Shown one piece after another: positions 12,414-14,706 of a stretch of DNA of 14,706 bases (within the stretch, counting starts at the first letter, position 1; every line of letters begins with the position of its first letter). The stretch covers positions 1-14,706 of the forward strand of contig JAJDCE010000120.1 in the NCBI GenBank assembly GCA_029260985.1, read 5' to 3'. Both the position numbers and the translations under genes were made by a program. The DNA comes from Patescibacteria group bacterium. GTDB lineage: Bacteria; Patescibacteriota; Gracilibacteria; UM-FILTER-43-11. Below the pieces are notes generated by a model. It was not told the origin of the DNA. It ran no database searches and saw nothing but the letters and a program-made list of their open reading frames with translations.

Positions 12414-12442
12414 GAGCTAGGCAGTTTGAGCTTTTCGCATAA
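12386..12442 (+). pseudogene. Duplicated, diverged 3' tail of obgE
   Basis: Reads ARDGDKVQIGARQFELFA-stop, against AKDGDKVQIGVRQFEFFV-stop at the end of obgE (11978-12034). 14 of 18 residues agree. Of 57 bases, 40 agree, and most differences are third-position synonymous changes, so both copies evolved as protein-coding sequence before the duplication point became fixed. No OCT-like sequence precedes it in this frame, where a TGA stop soon appears. It is a relic or a replacement tail rather than a working gene. Confidence 0.85.
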
Positions 12443-12448
12443 GTTGAA

Positions 12449-12477
12449 TTGACTTCTTTTTAGCTGATTTTTATACA
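12449..12477 (+). promoter_or_regulatory. Promoter downstream of the second obgE tail
   Basis: TTGACT (12449-12454), 17 bases, then TATACA (12472-12477), starting six bases after the stop of the tail copy. Transcription would begin near 12484 and read into the small gene at 12531. A hairpin CTGGCT/AGCCAG follows at about 12508-12523. Confidence 0.6.
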
Positions 12478-12530
12478 GACTGGTAAACAGGGAACTTAAG
12501 ATCTGTCTGGCTTTTCAGCCAGCTCCTCCA

Positions 12531-12824
12531 TTGAAGGTGAGACTTGAACCAATGACCCATCCTCAGCAGGCTGGTTTTGCGATGACGTATCTACTTCAAC
12601 GCTCCCGGCAGCATCTCCTCTGCCTTCCTTCAGCAGAAAATTGGATCAACCAACTTCCTTCCGTGGAAGCTGTCTCTGATGATGACTATTTTGATAAACT
12701 AATGACAGTCCTGCATCAAAATAGTGTTTTAGATAACGAGGTATTTTGGGAAAAAATTGCTGAAAAACGTCAACGGCGCCGTGAGGATGTTGAAGAAGCA
12801 AAAGGTATATGGATTTCGGGTTAA
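12531..12824 (+). CDS. 97-residue protein of unknown function, possibly frameshifted
   Basis: The frame from the TTG at 12531 (or ATG at 12552) ends with TAA. The second half, from PSAENWINQLPSVEAVSDDD to the end, is acidic then highly charged (EKIAEKRQRRREDVEEAKG) and looks like a real protein. The first half (MTHPQQAGFAMTYLLQRSRQHL) is Gln/Arg/Leu-rich and odd. In the -1 frame the same bases read DDVSTSTLPAASPLPS, which joins smoothly to AENWINQ. An upstream stretch, SSSIEGET, also reads in that frame but is cut by a TGA. So the 5' part may have suffered one or more indels. No family recognised. A good promoter lies upstream. Confidence 0.45.
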   Translation: MKVRLEPMTHPQQAGFAMTYLLQRSRQHLLCLPSAENWINQLPSVEAVSDDDYFDKLMTVLHQNSVLDNEVFWEKIAEKRQRRREDVEEAKGIWISG

Positions 12825-12856
12825 ATATTGCTGAATAATCTGTTGGTCATGATTTG

Positions 12857-13330
12857 TTAATCAAACAACCCCTTCTCAATCAGATCTTCAGTAATACGAT
12901 AGTGATAATTATGGTCTTTCCATTTTGCCCCAATTTTTTCATAGAATTTTCTGGGACCCTCACCAAAAGACAAAAGATCTACGCGGGAATTATTGCGATT
13001 CTTTGCGATATTTAAACACCCATCAACAAGAACCTTCCCAATTCCTTTATGCCGATATTCATCCAGAATAAAAAGGTCTTCAATGTACATCGTAACCCTT
13101 GCCTCAAGAGTCGCGTAAGTTTCATAAAAAGATATAAATCCGACCGCCTTATTATCAACAAAAGCCAAAAGGCTCTCGAATTTAGGGTTATCTATAAAAT
13201 AATCCGATCGCAGCCGGGATTTTGAGTTGTCATCCAAAGTCCCCATCTCCGCCCATTCCCTCATTGCGCTTAAAATTCTGCAAAACTCATCAAAGTTATC
13301 TTCATCTAATTTTTTTAACTGAATATCCAT
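12857..13330 (-). CDS. GNAT-family N-acetyltransferase
   Basis: 157 residues, one Gcn5-related acetyltransferase domain over nearly the whole length. Motif A is present: IEDLFILDEYRHKGIGKVLV (83-102) with the Arg-x-x-Gly-x-Gly/Ala acetyl-CoA loop as RHKGIG. Motif B, RKFYEKIGAKW (127-137), follows. The layout resembles the diamine/aminoglycoside-like branch, but the substrate cannot be read from sequence. It starts 16 bases after the amidohydrolase gene on the same strand, so the two are probably cotranscribed. It converges with the small gene at 12531. There is no strong terminator in the 32-base gap between them. Confidence 0.88.
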   Translation of the reverse strand: MDIQLKKLDEDNFDEFCRILSAMREWAEMGTLDDNSKSRLRSDYFIDNPKFESLLAFVDNKAVGFISFYETYATLEARVTMYIEDLFILDEYRHKGIGKVLVDGCLNIAKNRNNSRVDLLSFGEGPRKFYEKIGAKWKDHNYHYRITEDLIEKGLFD

Positions 13331-13346
13331 TTCTTATAGATAAGCC

Positions 13347-14462
13347 TTAATTTAGATCATTGCCCAAAAACCTCTCCGCATTCTCCACATATATCTTCCT
13401 CAAAACATCTGAACTTAAATTAAGCCCATTAATCGTTCTCGTTTCTTCGTACCAACGTGTAAAACTCTCTTTCTTTTCCTTTCTGGATTTACAGTACTTC
13501 CCATCAACAGGGCGACAGTTCTTAGCCGCTTCAACATTCTTGTCCGCCTCAGTTTTATAATAGTTGTTTACAGGGTCGCATTTAAAGCGCCTCTTCTCCA
13601 GAATGTCCCTATAGCATTGAAGTGAGGTTTCCATATAAGTCTGTTCCTTTCTTTCAATTTCGGTCAGCACCATATCAGCGCCAAAAAGAAATCGGTTTGC
13701 ATATTCTTCAATAAATGCTCGGTATTTCTCAATATCATTGCTGATACGTCTAAATCCAGCAGCCATAAAGGGTTCATGGCCAAAGCTTAAGTCGGTGTAA
13801 ACGTTAGGATGGCGGTCAAAAAAGGATCGTAATTTATCTAAATTCCGACTGGAGACCATAAAATGAGGAATGGAGACAGTAAGATCCGGATATCGACCAA
13901 GTATATTCTCCAGTTCATCCCCATAATTATTAATATTTACGTGATAAAGAATAGGAAGTCGATTTTCTTCTGCGTAGGCATAAATTGGGTCCATTTCCGG
14001 TGCATCCAGCGCCATACCAAATGTTTCGTAGTAAAAGGAGTGACCATTATAGAGCTTAAGTCCTTTTCCACCCATTTCATGACATTTCTCAAAAAGTTTT
14101 AACGCTTTTTCATCGGCAGGGTTAAGGGTGCAGAAGGGGATAAAGCGATTCGGGTAAGCCTCAGAAATAGCTAAAATCTCCTCCACATTTGGCCAATAAT
14201 GGGTGAAAGTCTGATTCCCATTTAAGGTGATCGTTTCGATAGGCGAGGGGACTAGTATTGTTTGGCTGATGCCGCGTTCGTCCATTGCCAGCAGTAGCTC
14301 TTCAGCCTTAGCCATCGATTCAATATGCTCATGGGTATCAATAATCTCTAAACCGGAGCGAGCTGAATTCCCGAAGAAGAAAACCAGAAGTATCACTAGG
14401 GCGATGATCACAGACCAAAACAAATGAGGAAAGTGCCGATGCTTTTTAAGCTTTTTTAGCAT
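13347..14462 (-). CDS. Membrane-anchored metal-dependent amidohydrolase (amidohydrolase-2 type)
   Basis: 371 residues. A basic start (MLKKLKKHRH) and a hydrophobic segment at about 14-30 make an N-terminal membrane anchor, probably with the catalytic part outside. The TIM-barrel amidohydrolase pattern follows: IDTHEHI (His44, His46), GLKLYNGH around 134-141, LYHVN (His174), PHFM (His200) and LFGADM (Asp263). This fits the family that includes ACMSD-like decarboxylases and hydrolases (PF04909 type); the reaction is unknown. Residues about 290-345 carry a Lys-rich stretch with Cys295, Cys316 and Cys324, which looks like an insertion before the last helix. The ATG lies seven bases after a -10 box, so the mRNA is probably leaderless. 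GNAT is downstream in the same unit. Confidence 0.85.
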   Translation of the reverse strand: MLKKLKKHRHFPHLFWSVIIALVILLVFFFGNSARSGLEIIDTHEHIESMAKAEELLLAMDERGISQTILVPSPIETITLNGNQTFTHYWPNVEEILAISEAYPNRFIPFCTLNPADEKALKLFEKCHEMGGKGLKLYNGHSFYYETFGMALDAPEMDPIYAYAEENRLPILYHVNINNYGDELENILGRYPDLTVSIPHFMVSSRNLDKLRSFFDRHPNVYTDLSFGHEPFMAAGFRRISNDIEKYRAFIEEYANRFLFGADMVLTEIERKEQTYMETSLQCYRDILEKRRFKCDPVNNYYKTEADKNVEAAKNCRPVDGKYCKSRKEKKESFTRWYEETRTINGLNLSSDVLRKIYVENAERFLGNDLN

Positions 14463-14469
14463 GCACCCG

Positions 14470-14498
14470 ATTTTACCTGTATATAGCGCAATTGTCCA
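14470..14498 (-). promoter_or_regulatory. Leaderless-type promoter of the amidohydrolase gene
   Basis: On the minus strand TGGACA (14498-14493), 17 bases, then TAAAAT (14475-14470); both match consensus at five of six bases. Only seven bases separate the -10 from the ATG, so transcription should start at the start codon. It fits tightly into the 45-base gap after the upstream gene's stop. Confidence 0.65.
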
Positions 14499-14507
14499 GA
14501 TATCAGG

Positions 14508-14706
14508 TTAATAACTCTGCCCTGTACTACAAGTAGAACTTGCTGTGGTGGCAAAGGTATTTTGCCCTGTGTAAGAACCTACTCCCTGTGAGGCTGGTAT
14601 TCTCAGTTTCCAGTAAACAGATTCATTGGTTGTGGTAAGAGTATGATCGTTGCGGATAGCAATGTCTCTGTTCATACAGCCTGTGGCATCTCCTGTGCTG
14701 CTGGCG
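14508..14706 (-). CDS. C-terminal end of a secreted/surface-type protein (partial)
   Basis: The last 65 residues of a gene that begins beyond the right edge of the window. The frame is open to the edge and ends with TAA at 14510-14508. The sequence is rich in Thr, Ser, Gly and Asn with few charged residues. It contains YWKLRIPASQGVGSYTG and Cys10 and Cys59 (numbered within the fragment), a possible disulfide. The W-x-L-x-x-P...G-x-Y-x-G pattern near the C-terminus is, from memory, frequent in large extracellular or pilin-like proteins of CPR bacteria. It is codirectional with the amidohydrolase gene, 45 bases upstream of it. Type and function beyond 'exported' are not supported. Confidence 0.7.
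   Translation of the reverse strand, partial: ASSTGDATGCMNRDIAIRNDHTLTTTNESVYWKLRIPASQGVGSYTGQNTFATTASSTCSTGQSY

Noticed and set aside
12541..12565. tRNA T-arm-like sequence on the minus strand (GGTTCAAGTCTC)
   Set aside because: The flanking bases do not pair as a T stem and no D or anticodon arm fits in the next 75 bases.
1..14706. Genetic code 25 (UGA as glycine)
   Set aside because: All conserved genes are complete without any in-frame TGA and encode glycine with GGN; only avoidance of TGA as stop is supported.

Overview
The window looks like a chromosomal segment from a Candidate Phyla Radiation (Patescibacteria) bacterium. The Peregrinibacteria/Gracilibacteria side is my best guess, with moderate confidence. 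This rests on compact single-copy housekeeping genes of medium-low GC, a PilT-type ATPase followed by a cyclic-nucleotide-binding-fold protein, a pyrH-frr-rseP block without the usual uppS, cdsA and dxr, several tiny lineage-specific genes, and no Shine-Dalgarno motif before any start I examined. All 18 stop codons read here are TAA (14) or TAG (4), with no TGA.

Layout. (1) 75-2694, + strand: pilT, a CNB/GAF-like protein and a membrane/coiled-coil protein form a tight operon with a strong promoter and a terminator hairpin. (2) 2753-5274, + strand: pyrH, frr and rseP, separated by spacers built from short repeated words such as TAGTCC. (3) 5275-5734: a 460-base gene-free stretch with two inverted REP-like hairpins, another hairpin and a GC-rich palindrome, then dnaA (5735-7147); this is the candidate origin region. 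(4) 7149-7271: a large inverted repeat where dnaA meets minus-strand genes. (5) 7281-10653, - strand: a small zinc-ribbon protein, pyrC, pyrB, a 58-residue basic protein and a 108-residue acidic helical protein. (6) 10757-12824, + strand: obgE and two small genes of unknown function, each with its own near-consensus promoter. (7) 12857-14706, - strand: a GNAT acetyltransferase, a membrane-anchored amidohydrolase, and the C-terminal end of a secreted-type protein cut by the window edge.

Functional themes are pilus retraction, pyrimidine synthesis (PyrB and PyrC make dihydroorotate; PyrH converts UMP to UDP), ribosome recycling and assembly (Frr, Obg), envelope proteolysis (RseP) and replication initiation (DnaA). 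The most unusual signal is at the 3' end of obgE. The last 18 codons of obgE recur, diverged mainly at synonymous positions, 408 bases downstream. A promoter and a 104-residue gene lie between the two tails, and the end of that gene runs in another reading frame over the second tail. This looks like a small cassette inserted at, or exchanged into, the 3' end of obgE.
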